64,000 bases of DNA, taken from Asticcacaulis sp. AC402 (lineage in GTDB: Bacteria > Pseudomonadota > Alphaproteobacteria > Caulobacterales > Caulobacteraceae). The stretch spans positions 124,001 to 188,000 of the forward strand of contig NZ_AWGC01000013.1 in assembly GCF_000495835.1 (NCBI RefSeq), written 5' to 3'. The position numbers were made by a program, and so were the translations under genes. Below, piece by piece: positions 42,244-50,744 of this stretch. How positions within the stretch are numbered: position 1 is the first letter of the stretch; each line of letters opens with the position of its first letter. The notes beneath the pieces were generated by a model, which was not told the DNA's origin, did not search any database, and worked only from the letters and a program-made list of their open reading frames with translations.

Positions 42244-44739
42244 ATGTCCAGCTTAACTCTCTCCGTTTGGAACGCCTTTGAATCGCACATGACCGCCGTC
42301 TGGCGTTCGGCGATTATAGCGCGCTTGCGCGGCGCGTTTGTCACCTTGACAGGCCTCGCCTGGATTGTCGCCCTGGCAACCTACAATTCCGCCGATCCCA
42401 GCCTGAATTCGGTCAGCCACGACCCCATCCGCAACGCCCTGGGCGGTTTTGGCGCTATCATCGCTGATATCGGAGTTCAATCGATCGGCCTGGCCGCCTG
42501 GCCAGCTGCCGCGCTGATGCTTTGGTTCGGCCTGCAGCGCACCTTCCATCACGACCCCGACCAGACGCGAAAGAAGCTCCGGCTGCACGCCCTGTGGGCG
42601 ACCCTGTTCGTCCTGGGCTTCAGCGCGGCTATTGCACCAATCATGAATTCGGCCGATCCGGTACTTCAGCAAAGCATCGGCGGGTTCTGGGGATCGGGCA
42701 TCAACGACCTGCTGCAAAGCCTGTTCGACTTCATGCGCATGCCGCAAGGCGTCGGTATCGTGCTGGCCAGCGTGATTTTTGCCGGCATCGCCGCCTATGC
42801 CTTCAACCAGACCCTGGCCCTGAAGCTGAACCACTATGCTCGTCTGGGCCAGACCCTGAGCGGCCTGACCGGTCGCGGCCTGGAAGCCATGGGCATGAAC
42901 CGGACCGCCATGGACATCGCCGCCAAGGCTGTTCGCCCGGCCAAGGTCAAGGCACCCAAGGCCAAACAGGTGGAAACTTTTGTCGACGACGAAGCGTTCG
43001 AAACCGTCGATTCGCTGGATCCGCCGGCAGCACGGGTCAATCTGGCGCCCGCTCCGCGCAAGGGCCCGGAGCCGCTTATCCGTCCGAAAATCGAACGCGA
43101 AGCAGTTTTCGACGACGATGATGTGGATGACCTGCCTCTGGAACCCGGCATTCGGGTCGAGCCGCCCAAGCCGGTCAAGCCATCGCCGCGCATCGAGGCT
43201 GAAAAGCAGCCGGTGTTCGACTTCCTCCGGCCGGGCAATTTCCGCTTGCCGGAACTGTCGATCCTGGCCAAGCCCAAGCCGCGCAGCCACACCGTCGACG
43301 AAGACAGCCTGCGCCAGAACGCCCGCATGCTGGAAAGCGTCCTGGCCGAGTTCGGCGTCCGCGGTGTCATTGATCAGATCCGTCCCGGCCCGGTGGTCAC
43401 CCTGTACGAACTGGCGCCCGCCGCCGGCGTCAAGGGCGCCCGCGTCGTCGCCCTGGCCGACGACATCGCCCGCAACATGTCCGCCCGCTCGTGCCGCGTG
43501 TCGGTGGTTCAGGGTCGCAACGCCATCGGTATTGAACTGCCGAACCAGGTGCGCGAAACCGTCTATCTGCGCGACCTGCTGGCTTCGGCCGAGTTCGAAC
43601 GCGCCACCCATACCCTGCCAATGGCGCTGGGCGAGTCGATCGGCGGCGAGCCCTACATCACCGACCTGGCCAAGATGCCCCACCTGTTGATCGCCGGCAC
43701 CACCGGTTCGGGTAAGTCGGTCGGCGTCAATGCCATGATCCTGTCCATCCTGTACCGCCTGGATCCGGAACAGTGCAAGTTCATCATGATTGACCCCAAG
43801 ATGCTGGAACTGTCGGTCTATGACGGCATTCCGCACCTGCTGACGCCGGTCGTCACGGATCCGAAGAAGGCCGTCGTCGCGCTGAAATGGACCGTCAAGG
43901 AGATGGAGGACCGCTACCGCCGCATGTCCAAGATCGGCGTGCGCAACATCGCCTCCTTTAACGAACGCGCCCGCGCCACCGCCGCCGAAGGCAAGAACTT
44001 TGTCCGCAAGGTCCAGACCGGCTTCGACGAAACCGGCCAGCCCGTCTACGAGTTCGACGAGATGGTGCCCGAGCCCATGCCCTACCTGGTCGTGGTGGTC
44101 GACGAAGTCGCCGATCTGATGATGGTGGCCGGCAAGGACATAGAAGGCGCCGTCCAGCGCCTGGCCCAGATGGCGCGCGCCGCCGGCATCCACCTGATCA
44201 TGGCCACCCAGCGGCCTTCGGTTGACGTCATCACCGGCACCATCAAGGCCAACTTCCCGACCCGGATCTCCTTCCAGGTCACCTCCAAGATCGACAGCCG
44301 CACCATCCTGGGTGAACAGGGCGCCGAACAATTGCTCGGCCAGGGCGACATGCTTTACATGGCCGGCGGCGGCCGCATCACCCGTCTGCACGGCCCGTTC
44401 GTCTCCGACCAGGAGGTCGAAGCCGTCGCCCAGTACCTGCGTGAACAGGGCCAGCCCAACTATCTCGACGACGTCACCTACGGCGGTGAAGACGATAGCG
44501 GTTCGGATGGCGGATCGGATAGCGAAGGCGGCGGTTCAGGCGACGACCTGTACGACAAGGCGGTTTACTTCGTGACTTTCGACCGTAAGGCCTCGACCTC
44601 CTACATTCAGCGCAAGCTGCAGATCGGCTATAACCGCGCCGCCTCGCTGATGGAAAAGATGGAACGCGAAGGCGTGGTCGGCCCGGCCAACCATGTCGGC
44701 AAGCGCGACATACTTGTGGGTCCGCCCCCAGGTCACTAG
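42244..44739 (+). CDS. ftsK: DNA translocase FtsK
   Basis: An 831-residue septal DNA translocase that moves chromosome termini and activates XerCD at dif. Four transmembrane helices occur in about the first 200 residues. An acidic, Pro-rich linker of about 120 residues is shorter than in E. coli. The RecA-like motor has Walker [11 protein letters not shown] (residues 486-495) and Walker [13 protein letters not shown] (near 620). The C-terminal gamma winged helix ([34 protein letters not shown]) reads KOPS sequences. The TAG stop is the start of a repeat copy. Confidence 0.96.
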   Translation: MSSLTLSVWNAFESHMTAVWRSAIIARLRGAFVTLTGLAWIVALATYNSADPSLNSVSHDPIRNALGGFGAIIADIGVQSIGLAAWPAAALMLWFGLQRTFHHDPDQTRKKLRLHALWATLFVLGFSAAIAPIMNSADPVLQQSIGGFWGSGINDLLQSLFDFMRMPQGVGIVLASVIFAGIAAYAFNQTLALKLNHYARLGQTLSGLTGRGLEAMGMNRTAMDIAAKAVRPAKVKAPKAKQVETFVDDEAFETVDSLDPPAARVNLAPAPRKGPEPLIRPKIEREAVFDDDDVDDLPLEPGIRVEPPKPVKPSPRIEAEKQPVFDFLRPGNFRLPELSILAKPKPRSHTVDEDSLRQNARMLESVLAEFGVRGVIDQIRPGPVVTLYELAPAAGVKGARVVALADDIARNMSARSCRVSVVQGRNAIGIELPNQVRETVYLRDLLASAEFERATHTLPMALGESIGGEPYITDLAKMPHLLIAGTTGSGKSVGVNAMILSILYRLDPEQCKFIMIDPKMLELSVYDGIPHLLTPVVTDPKKAVVALKWTVKEMEDRYRRMSKIGVRNIASFNERARATAAEGKNFVRKVQTGFDETGQPVYEFDEMVPEPMPYLVVVVDEVADLMMVAGKDIEGAVQRLAQMARAAGIHLIMATQRPSVDVITGTIKANFPTRISFQVTSKIDSRTILGEQGAEQLLGQGDMLYMAGGGRITRLHGPFVSDQEVEAVAQYLREQGQPNYLDDVTYGGEDDSGSDGGSDSEGGGSGDDLYDKAVYFVTFDRKASTSYIQRKLQIGYNRAASLMEKMEREGVVGPANHVGKRDILVGPPPGH

Positions 44740-44839
44740 ATCTCAATCCGATAAAGCGGACGCCATTTTTCAGAAAAATTGCGCGACAAAACAAAAACTT
44801 AGGGCGGGGCTTTGATTCCATCAAAACGCATCCAGTTCT
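44737..44839. repeat. Two-hairpin repeat, copy 9
   Basis: TAGATCTCAATCCGATAAAGCGG faces CCATTTTTCAGAAAAATTGCGC (hairpin B), then TTAGGGCGGGGCTTTGATTCC faces ATCAAAACGCATCCAGTTCT (hairpin A). Some positions have diverged. The first TAG is the ftsK stop codon; the other end lies just before the stop of the convergent P450 gene. Confidence 0.75.
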
Positions 44840-44856
44840 GGGCAATCCGCAGCGAC

Positions 44857-46218
44857 TTAAACAACCGCTACAGAAAACACAGGATCGCGGTCCGGGACGG
44901 TCGTAACCCGGAAGACCGGCAGAACTGGCCGCTCATCCGTCGCCAATATCCTGAACCGCGACAGCAGATGGGCCAACAAAAACTGACCTTCGACCAGGGC
45001 GAAGCTGGCGCCAATACAGATCCGCGGCCCGGCGCCGAATGGTAGATAGGCTTCGACTGTTGCCCATGGCGCATTCACTCCGGCGAAGCGATCGGGCATA
45101 AATGCCGTCGGCTGGTCCCAGAATTTTTTGTGCCGGTGCAGCACGAAGGGGCTGATCCACACCTCGGTCCCGGCCCTGATGCGATGACCGCCGACCTCAT
45201 CGTCTCCCATGGCCCGGCGCGTAATATAGGCCGCTGGTGGATAGAAACGCAGCGCCTCCAGCAGCGTGTTGCGCAACCTCGGCCAGTGCGCCAGGTCTTC
45301 CATCCTGGTTACCTGATCGGGCGAGAAGGCCGCGATCTCCCCACACAACCGGTCCTGCTCTGCCGGGTCCAGCGACAGAAGATAGCTGGCCCAGAACAAC
45401 ATCCGCGACGTCGTCTCGAACCCGGCCGCCAGCATGGTCGAGCACTGGTCGCGGATTTCGGCGTCGCTCAGGCCCTCAGCCGTCTGCGGATCGCGCGCCG
45501 CCAGCAGCAGGTCCAACAGATCGCCGCGGGCATGGGCGGCGTCACCGCCGGCGGCCCGGCGTTCAGCGATCACGCTGTCGACCATGGCGGTCCATTTGCG
45601 GCTGAAGCTCTGCCGCGACGCCATCGCCCAGCCGAAATCGCTTTCAGTCCGCGCCATGCCGTCCATGGGATTGGGCCGGCCCGCGCCACCGAGATAATCG
45701 CGCACCATGACCGGAATATCTGCGTGATGTCCTTCGGCCTTTAGCGAAAACAAGGCCTTGAGCACGGCATCCAGGGCGGCACGATGAAAAACTTCCGAAA
45801 GACTGATCTCGCCGCCACCAGACAGGCGCGAAAGCATCTGTTCGCCCGCCGTCTGGAAATGTGGGATAAGGTCGTTGATGGCGGCCGGAGTGAACAGCGG
45901 CGCCAGCATCCGTCGCTGCCGCCGCCACTCATCACTTTCGGCAAGGAAGACGCCCTGCCCCATGGCCGGCCGGAACAGCCGAGCCAACACAACCGGCCGC
46001 CGGTAATTGCTCATATTGTCGAGCAAGACATGCTTGATTCCCGCCGGATCATTGACCGACAGGGTATCGATACCGAAGGCGCTCGACCGGGCATAGAGGG
46101 ACTGGAACGCTTGTTCGGAATAGATGGAGAGCGGGTTAATGAAAAACTGCGGTAGCCACCGCCACTTGGGCAGTGGACGAGCGTGGATCTTATGGGCCGG
46201 AGGATGGATCAGTACCAT
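44857..46218 (-). CDS. Cytochrome P450
   Basis: A 453-residue soluble P450 monooxygenase. The heme-ligand loop is FGAGPRICIG (Cys about 396-401 depending on start), the I-helix shows MLAAGFETTSRM, and the ExxR pair is in LLEALRFYPPAAYI. The substrate is not predictable, and no ferredoxin or reductase gene adjoins it. I chose ATG 46218 (MVLIHPPAHKIHARPLP) over a TTG five codons upstream. It converges with ftsK and is divergent from lolA. Confidence 0.92.
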   Translation of the reverse strand: MVLIHPPAHKIHARPLPKWRWLPQFFINPLSIYSEQAFQSLYARSSAFGIDTLSVNDPAGIKHVLLDNMSNYRRPVVLARLFRPAMGQGVFLAESDEWRRQRRMLAPLFTPAAINDLIPHFQTAGEQMLSRLSGGGEISLSEVFHRAALDAVLKALFSLKAEGHHADIPVMVRDYLGGAGRPNPMDGMARTESDFGWAMASRQSFSRKWTAMVDSVIAERRAAGGDAAHARGDLLDLLLAARDPQTAEGLSDAEIRDQCSTMLAAGFETTSRMLFWASYLLSLDPAEQDRLCGEIAAFSPDQVTRMEDLAHWPRLRNTLLEALRFYPPAAYITRRAMGDDEVGGHRIRAGTEVWISPFVLHRHKKFWDQPTAFMPDRFAGVNAPWATVEAYLPFGAGPRICIGASFALVEGQFLLAHLLSRFRILATDERPVLPVFRVTTVPDRDPVFSVAVV

Positions 46219-46592
46219 CAGTCCAGTCTGCAAGTGTTTTCAGGCGGCAGCAAGGCGACAAAAGGCTGCACCCGCTCTGAGATTTGACAAAGGGATCGAA
46301 TCGCCGTCATGATAAATGTTTGCGCTCATTTTCAATGATTGAGAATTTACCGACTGTTAACCTCTTCCGGTAACGATTGTTCTTCAATCATTGACAGTTT
46401 TTCGCGTCAGAACGCCGCTTTTCAACGTTCTGCCCCGGAATTCACGCGTTGCACGAACGCTTGAACGGCCGGTTCACCCCGCCTTCATTTCCGGGCCACA
46501 AAGCGGCGGCCTTGCGTCTTTTTCGCGCCTTTGAATTGCCGTTGCGGCCGTTTACGGTCTAGAGACTGAACATGACCTTCAAGGGTAAACTC
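46219..46592. other. Divergent promoter region between the P450 gene and lolA
   Basis: About 370 bases without a gene, with an AT-rich centre. It holds the perfect 11-base inverted repeat TCAATGATTGA (46332-46342) and TCAATCATTGA (46384-46394), 41 bases apart, which could be a paired operator. Promoters for both divergent genes are expected here, but none could be assigned with confidence. Confidence 0.5.
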
Positions 46593-47264
46593 ATGACCGA
46601 TCTCAACCGCCGTCTCCTGCTGTCCGGCCTTACAGCCGCAGCGCTGGCGTCCACTGCGCCGGCTTTAGCCCAAAGTGGCAAGAATCAATTCGGAGGCCTG
46701 ATCACGCCGCCTAGTTTCAATGCCGCCGACAAGGGGCGCATTGAAAAGGCGACCGCCTATCTCCAGGCCCTGACGACAGCCCAGGGCCGCTTTGAGCAGA
46801 CCGATTACCGCGGCCGCAAGACCCAGGGCAACTGGTTCCTGTCTCGCCCTGGCAAGATCCGCTTCGAGTATGATGCGCCCTACGCGCTTCTGATCGTCGC
46901 CGATGGTCAAAAGGTGAAGATGTGGGACCCACGCCTGAAGTCGTTCGACGAATATCCCCTGGGGGAAACCCCGCTTTCGCTGTTCCTGTCTCGCCAGATT
47001 CGTCTCGACCAGAATGTCGTGGTGACCCAGGTCACGTCCAATGCGTCCGGCTTTACCCTGAAGGCGCGCGATCGCCGTAAGCAGGTCGAAGGCGGGATCG
47101 CCCTTGTCTTCGAACAGGCCGTCAATGGCGGCCTGACCTTGCGCGAATGGACGGTTACGGACGCGCAAAGCCGAGCCACCAGGGTGCATCTGATCAGTTT
47201 CAATCGTGGAGGCGGTTTCAAAGGCGACCTATTCGTGCTCAACAAGCCGCAGCAAAAAAAATAA
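46593..47264 (+). CDS. lolA: Outer-membrane lipoprotein carrier protein LolA
   Basis: A 223-residue periplasmic chaperone that takes lipoproteins from LolCDE to the outer membrane. A signal peptide with a twin-arginine-like start (LNRRLLLSGLTAAALASTAPALAQ, near residues 3-26) is followed by the LolA fold, seen as AYLQALTTAQGRFEQTDYRG, GNWFLSRPGKIRFEYDAPYAL and VADGQKVKMWDPRLKSFDEYPL. The start at 46593 has AAGGG upstream; an ATG seven codons earlier is possible. A terminator and the exonuclease III gene follow. Confidence 0.9.
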   Translation: MTDLNRRLLLSGLTAAALASTAPALAQSGKNQFGGLITPPSFNAADKGRIEKATAYLQALTTAQGRFEQTDYRGRKTQGNWFLSRPGKIRFEYDAPYALLIVADGQKVKMWDPRLKSFDEYPLGETPLSLFLSRQIRLDQNVVVTQVTSNASGFTLKARDRRKQVEGGIALVFEQAVNGGLTLREWTVTDAQSRATRVHLISFNRGGGFKGDLFVLNKPQQKK

Positions 47265-47394
47265 ATCCATTTTGAACTTTTTACTTGAGAATTTTCTCAA
47301 GCGTGTTATTTTTCACACATGGAAATTGGACCGCGTTCGATTTCCGGACGTGCGTTTTTCCTTTTTTCTCTTCGTGTTATGTGCCAAAATCTTG

Positions 47395-47424
47395 CCCGGT
47401 TCGCGAAAACGAACCGGGTTTTTT
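47395..47424 (+). terminator. Rho-independent terminator downstream of lolA
   Basis: CCCGGTTCG-CGAAAA-CGAACCGGG is a 9-pair perfect stem followed by TTTTTTG. It separates lolA from the exonuclease III gene that begins 42 bases later. Confidence 0.88.
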
Positions 47425-47465
47425 GTTGTTTTACAGCGGCTTGACCCGCAAGATTTCCGGACAGT

Positions 47466-48263
47466 ATGCGCCTTTCCCTCGTTACCTGGAATGTCAATTC
47501 CGTTCGCCTGCGCATGCCGCAAATCCAGGCCTTTCTCGCTCAAACAGAAGTGGACATTCTCTGCCTTCAGGAGATCAAGTGCCAGGAGCACGAATTTCCC
47601 CATGATGCCTTCCGCGAACTGGGTTTCGAGCATATCCAGGTCGCCGGCCAGAAGGGCTGGCATGGTGTTGCTATCGTCTCAAAGGTGCCGTTCGAATCGG
47701 GTGGTCTTCTGCCCTTCTGCCGCCGCGGCGAGGCCCGGGCCCAGGCGATCCGCGTCACGGATGTCGATATCTGGAACTTCTATATCCCGGCCGGCGGCGA
47801 CGTCCCCGATCGAACCACCAATGACAAGTTCGATCACAAGCTGGAATTCTACGAACGCCTGTGCATCCACCTGAAACAGCGCAACCGCGACCATCCCCTG
47901 CTGATTTGCGGCGACCTCAATATCGCGCCCGGTGAATTTGACGTGTGGAGCCATCGCCAGATGTTGAAGGTCGTCAGCCACACACCGCAAGAGGTAGAGA
48001 CCTTCAACGGATTCATGGCCTGTGGTAACTTCCATGACCCGTTCCGGGTCGCCTATCCCGATCCGCAAAAGATCTTCACCTGGTGGAGCTACCGCGCGGC
48101 CGACTACCGAGCCAGCAATCGTGGCCTTCGGTTAGACCATATTCTGCTGAACCCGGCGTTGATGGCCAGAGTGTCCGACCTGACGGCAACAATTCACGAC
48201 AACGTCCGCGGCTGGACCCAGCCCAGCGACCATGTCCCGGCCCAGGTCAGCTTCGAACTTTAG
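47466..48263 (+). CDS. xthA: Exodeoxyribonuclease III
   Basis: A 265-residue AP endonuclease/3'-exonuclease used in base-excision repair. WNVNSVRLRMPQI near the N terminus, CLQEIKCQ (metal-binding Glu), GWHGVAIVSK, ICGDLNIAPGEFDVW (Asp-Asn pair) and DHVPAQVSFEL at the C terminus (catalytic Asp-His) are all visible. Length is standard. The TAG stop lies in the first bases of a repeat copy that occupies the whole gap to the convergent lipocalin gene. Confidence 0.95.
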   Translation: MRLSLVTWNVNSVRLRMPQIQAFLAQTEVDILCLQEIKCQEHEFPHDAFRELGFEHIQVAGQKGWHGVAIVSKVPFESGGLLPFCRRGEARAQAIRVTDVDIWNFYIPAGGDVPDRTTNDKFDHKLEFYERLCIHLKQRNRDHPLLICGDLNIAPGEFDVWSHRQMLKVVSHTPQEVETFNGFMACGNFHDPFRVAYPDPQKIFTWWSYRAADYRASNRGLRLDHILLNPALMARVSDLTATIHDNVRGWTQPSDHVPAQVSFEL

Positions 48264-48361
48264 AGCGGGATGGCTTTATGTAGAATCGCCAGTTCTAGTT
48301 TTTTGATTTGTCGCGCAATTTTCCCGAAAAGTGGCATCCACTTTATCGGATTGCGCTCTAG
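48261..48361. repeat. Two-hairpin palindromic repeat, copy 10
   Basis: TTAGAGCGGGATGGCTTTATG faces TAGAATCGCCAGTTCTAG (hairpin A, imperfect), followed by hairpin B with GCGCAATTTTCCCGAAAAGTGG against CCACTTTATCGGATTGCGCTCTAG. It fills the intergenic space between the convergent xthA and lipocalin genes, and each end supplies one stop codon. Confidence 0.85.
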
Positions 48362-48879
48362 AATGCCGGGAATTCGAGTTGGTTGGTGTCGTAACCCAAT
48401 TCCTTCGCCTTTGCGACCATCACGGAGCGCTCGGCGTCTGACGGCACCTTGCGGGCGTAGATCCACAGGTTCTTCATCTTCGGATCGGCGCTGATGAACC
48501 AGCTGTTGTCGGGCGCTTCGTACAGTACCCAGTAATGCCAAGTGATGAAAAGCGGATAGCGCACCTTCAGCTTGGCATTGGCGCCGCCGAAATCTTCTAT
48601 CGTCCCCTGGCCGCGGATGGTCTTAAGTTTGCCTGAGGGGGTGTCCTTGTAACATCCATCCTCGACCGCAACCTCTCCCTTTTCATCGGAGGAATAGGTG
48701 CTGTACCCGGCTACGCAGCCGTCGGTCAACCACATAGGTCTTCGGCCGATTTCCAGCCAGGTGCCGGAATAGTGGCTAAGCGGAACCTGCACGGTCGCAG
48801 GACCGCCGCCTTCGGGAACCGAAGCGCAACCGGCCAGGGCAAGGGTGGCGGCAGACAGCATAAAGGCTTTGGCAAGCAT
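48358..48879 (-). CDS. Lipocalin-family lipoprotein
   Basis: A 173-residue outer-membrane lipocalin of the Blc type. A signal peptide ends in the lipobox LALAGC (Cys18). The lipocalin GxW motif is YSGTWLEIGRRP near residue 38, and later strands appear as KVRYPLFITWHYWVLYEAP and WFISADPKMKNLWIYARK. Such proteins bind lipids or hydrophobic ligands. I chose the ATG at 48879, where the signal peptide begins. Its TAG stop codon is the end of the palindromic repeat shared with xthA. Confidence 0.9.
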   Translation of the reverse strand: MLAKAFMLSAATLALAGCASVPEGGGPATVQVPLSHYSGTWLEIGRRPMWLTDGCVAGYSTYSSDEKGEVAVEDGCYKDTPSGKLKTIRGQGTIEDFGGANAKLKVRYPLFITWHYWVLYEAPDNSWFISADPKMKNLWIYARKVPSDAERSVMVAKAKELGYDTNQLEFPAF

Positions 48880-48940
48880 CGTGTTCTCCTTGTGGCCCCT
48901 CATGAATACGCTCCAGCCATCGTTCAGATCATCGCGGCCG

Positions 48941-49267
48941 TCAGTCTTTGCTTTTTATGTAGTATTCATCTGCGCCGTGCGAGATCACGGCGCCGCCGTC
49001 GATCGACCAGTGAGCACAGGGAAGAAAACCGGCGCCCCCGGCTTCCATGAATTCAAGCCGCGTACAGGCGTTGGCGCGCTCATGAATCCGCCACTGGTAC
49101 TGACGTACTGCGTCGTCCTTCGTAACGGTTGCTGTGCCGTCATCCCTGACGACGAGCTTCGATCTGTCTTCCGAACTTAAATAGGACCCGGGCAAGTCGT
49201 TGGGGTTGACCGTGCAGCCCGCAACGCCCGCAAAACTAACGAAAACCGCCAAAATCCGAAACCACAT
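48941..49267 (-). CDS. Small lipoprotein of unknown function
   Basis: About 108 residues with a signal peptide and lipobox (GVAGC, near residue 17). The mature part (NDLPGSYLSSEDRSKLVVRDDGTATVTKDDAVRQYQW) looks like a small beta-rich domain, and two further cysteines (NACTRLEF, FLPCAHW) may form a disulfide. I do not recognise the family. It lies 46 bases downstream of the cenR stop and is preceded by its terminator. ATG 49267 is the better start because the hydrophobic segment follows it. Confidence 0.65.
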   Translation of the reverse strand: MWFRILAVFVSFAGVAGCTVNPNDLPGSYLSSEDRSKLVVRDDGTATVTKDDAVRQYQWRIHERANACTRLEFMEAGGAGFLPCAHWSIDGGAVISHGADEYYIKSKD

Positions 49268-49277
49268 CTCATTCCCC

Positions 49278-49309
49278 AAAAACAAAACCGGAGCCATTCG
49301 GCTCCGGTT
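49278..49309 (-). terminator. Rho-independent terminator of cenR
   Basis: On the minus strand AACCGGAGCC-GAAT-GGCTCCGGTT is a 10-pair stem followed by TTGTTTTT. It would end the cenR transcript just before the small lipoprotein gene. Confidence 0.85.
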
Positions 49310-49313
49310 TCAG

Positions 49314-50000
49314 CTAGAACTGTAAGCGGTAACCACCCGCGTCGGTCATCAGCAACCGTGCGTTGGCCGGATCCGGTTCGATCTTCTGACGCAGGCGATA
49401 GACGTGGGTTTCCAACGTGTGAGTCGTCACTCCGGCATTATAGCCCCACACCTCGGTCAGCAGCTCTTCGCGTGAGATCGGCTTGCCGCCGGCGCGATAG
49501 AGATACTTCAGGATGTTGGTTTCCTTTTCGGTCAGGCGCGTTTTCTTCTGCGTCTGATCGACCAGGACCTTCAACGCCGGCTTAAATTCGTATGGCCCGA
49601 TACGGAAGGTGGCGTCCTCCGAGGTCTCGTGCGAGCGAACCTGGGCACGAATCCGCGCCAAAAGCACCGCAAAGCGGAACGGTTTGGTCACGTAGTCGTT
49701 GGCACCGGCATCCAGCCCCAGAATGGTGTCCGAATCGGAAACCTGGCCGGTCAGCATGATCACCGGCGTGGTCAGCCCGCCCTTGCGCAGAATACGGCAG
49801 GCCTCACGGCCATCCATGTCCGGCAAGTCGACATCGAGCAGGATCAGGTCGGCATTGATCGTTTTGGCCAGACGCACGCCTTCGGCGCCGTTCGCGGCCT
49901 GAGTGACCTTGAATTCCTCATGAAGTTCGAGTTGCTCAGCCAGGGCTTCGCGCAGTTCGTCGTCGTCATCGACTATTAGGAGGGTTTTTTGTTGCACCAT
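49314..50000 (-). CDS. cenR: OmpR-family response regulator, CenR-like
   Basis: A 228-residue response regulator. The receiver domain has LLIVDDDDELREAL, phospho-acceptor Asp in LILLDVDLPDMDGREA (about residue 56), and GLDAGANDYVTKPFRF. The winged-helix effector domain ends TTHTLETHVYRLRQKIEPDP and LLMTDAGGYRLQF. The whole pattern resembles CenR of Caulobacter, an essential regulator of envelope integrity, and its place near parAB fits. In Caulobacter its kinase CenK is encoded elsewhere; none adjoins here. The name is by recollection. Confidence 0.8.
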   Translation of the reverse strand: MVQQKTLLIVDDDDELREALAEQLELHEEFKVTQAANGAEGVRLAKTINADLILLDVDLPDMDGREACRILRKGGLTTPVIMLTGQVSDSDTILGLDAGANDYVTKPFRFAVLLARIRAQVRSHETSEDATFRIGPYEFKPALKVLVDQTQKKTRLTEKETNILKYLYRAGGKPISREELLTEVWGYNAGVTTHTLETHVYRLRQKIEPDPANARLLMTDAGGYRLQF

Positions 50001-50048
50001 GATCCTGTATCTTGTGTTTTCTTTTCAGTTTGAGGGAAACTTCGTCCG

Positions 50049-50573
50049 ATGGTCAAGGTTTATACCGCACAGGTAGCGGACACAGGTGTCGGAATCCCTT
50101 CACTTTCCCTTGATGAACATAGTGTGCGTTGTGCTCTGGGGAAAGGGGGCGTGATCGCTGCGGGTGACAAAAGGGAGGGCGATGGCAAATCACCTGCCGG
50201 TGTTTGGCCTATCCGCTACGTTTTTTACCGACCGGATCGCATGGATACCCCGCAAACGCGGCTGAAACTTGTTGCTCTGTCGCCGGACGACGGCTGGAGC
50301 GACGATCCGGCGGCCCCCGACTACAATACCCACGTCAAACTCCCTTATGCCGGCAGTCACGAAAAACTATGGCGTGATGACCATGTCTACGATGTGATCG
50401 TCGTTTTGGGGCATAACGATGACCCGCCTGTCGCTGGTATGGGGTCGGCCATTTTCCTGCACCTTGCGCGACCCGACTATTCCGCTACCGAGGGCTGCGT
50501 GGCCGTGTCCGGTGATGGCATGCTGGCATTCCTGCGCGCGGCCCAACCCGGAGACCAGGTCGAAATCCGATAG
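50049..50573 (+). CDS. L,D-transpeptidase-like (YkuD) protein
   Basis: A 174-residue protein with an L,D-transpeptidase catalytic fold: the conserved His in IFLHLARPDYSATEGCVAVS is His138 and the Cys is Cys150. GKGGVIAAGDKREGDGKSPAG is the usual start of the domain. No signal peptide is visible, which is unusual for an enzyme acting on periplasmic peptidoglycan, so it may be cytoplasmic or have an unrecognised export route. It is divergent from cenR. The TAG stop codon is the first three bases of a repeat copy. Confidence 0.85.
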   Translation: MVKVYTAQVADTGVGIPSLSLDEHSVRCALGKGGVIAAGDKREGDGKSPAGVWPIRYVFYRPDRMDTPQTRLKLVALSPDDGWSDDPAAPDYNTHVKLPYAGSHEKLWRDDHVYDVIVVLGHNDDPPVAGMGSAIFLHLARPDYSATEGCVAVSGDGMLAFLRAAQPGDQVEIR

Positions 50574-50675
50574 AGCGCAATCCGATAAAGTGTGACGCAC
50601 TTTTCGGACAAATTGCGCGACAAAACAAAAACGTAGAGCGAGATGGCGATTCTACCAGAAGCCATCTCGCTATAG
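50571..50675. repeat. Two-hairpin palindromic repeat, copy 11
   Basis: Hairpin B is TAGAGCGCAATCCGATAAAGTG facing CACTTTTCGGACAAATTGCGC; hairpin A is GTAGAGCGAGATGGC facing GCCATCTCGCTATAG. Both ends carry TAG. The left TAG is the stop codon of the transpeptidase-like gene. Confidence 0.85.
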
Positions 50676-50688
50676 CTGCCTCGAAATT

Positions 50689-50733
50689 ATAGTTGACTAG
50701 GATATTGTCTTTATATAGTTGCCTAGGCAACCA
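50689..50733. promoter_or_regulatory. Candidate MarR operator pair
   Basis: GTTGCCTAGGCAAC at 50718-50731 is a perfect 14-base palindrome in ATATAGTTGCCTAGGCAACCAA. A second, imperfect site GTTGACTAGG begins at 50692, 26 bases away. Both lie just ahead of the MarR gene at 50745. The sequence resembles the operator type reported for several MarR-family regulators; autorepression is inferred. Confidence 0.65.
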
Positions 50734-50744
50734 ATGAGAGCCAG

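Noticed and set aside
40883-42256. A 457-codon plus-strand frame opposite the UbiH-family gene
   Set aside because: It overlaps an enzyme with both FAD motifs and shows no family features of its own.
42253-44391. A 712-codon minus-strand frame opposite ftsK
   Set aside because: Long antisense frames are common opposite GC-rich genes. The translation is rich in Asp, His, Gly and Gln with no recognisable domain, whereas ftsK on the plus strand has all its motifs.
11187-50675. CRISPR array or IS element explaining the repeated hairpins
   Set aside because: Copies are scattered singly between different genes, with no regular spacers, no cas genes and no transposase frame inside them.
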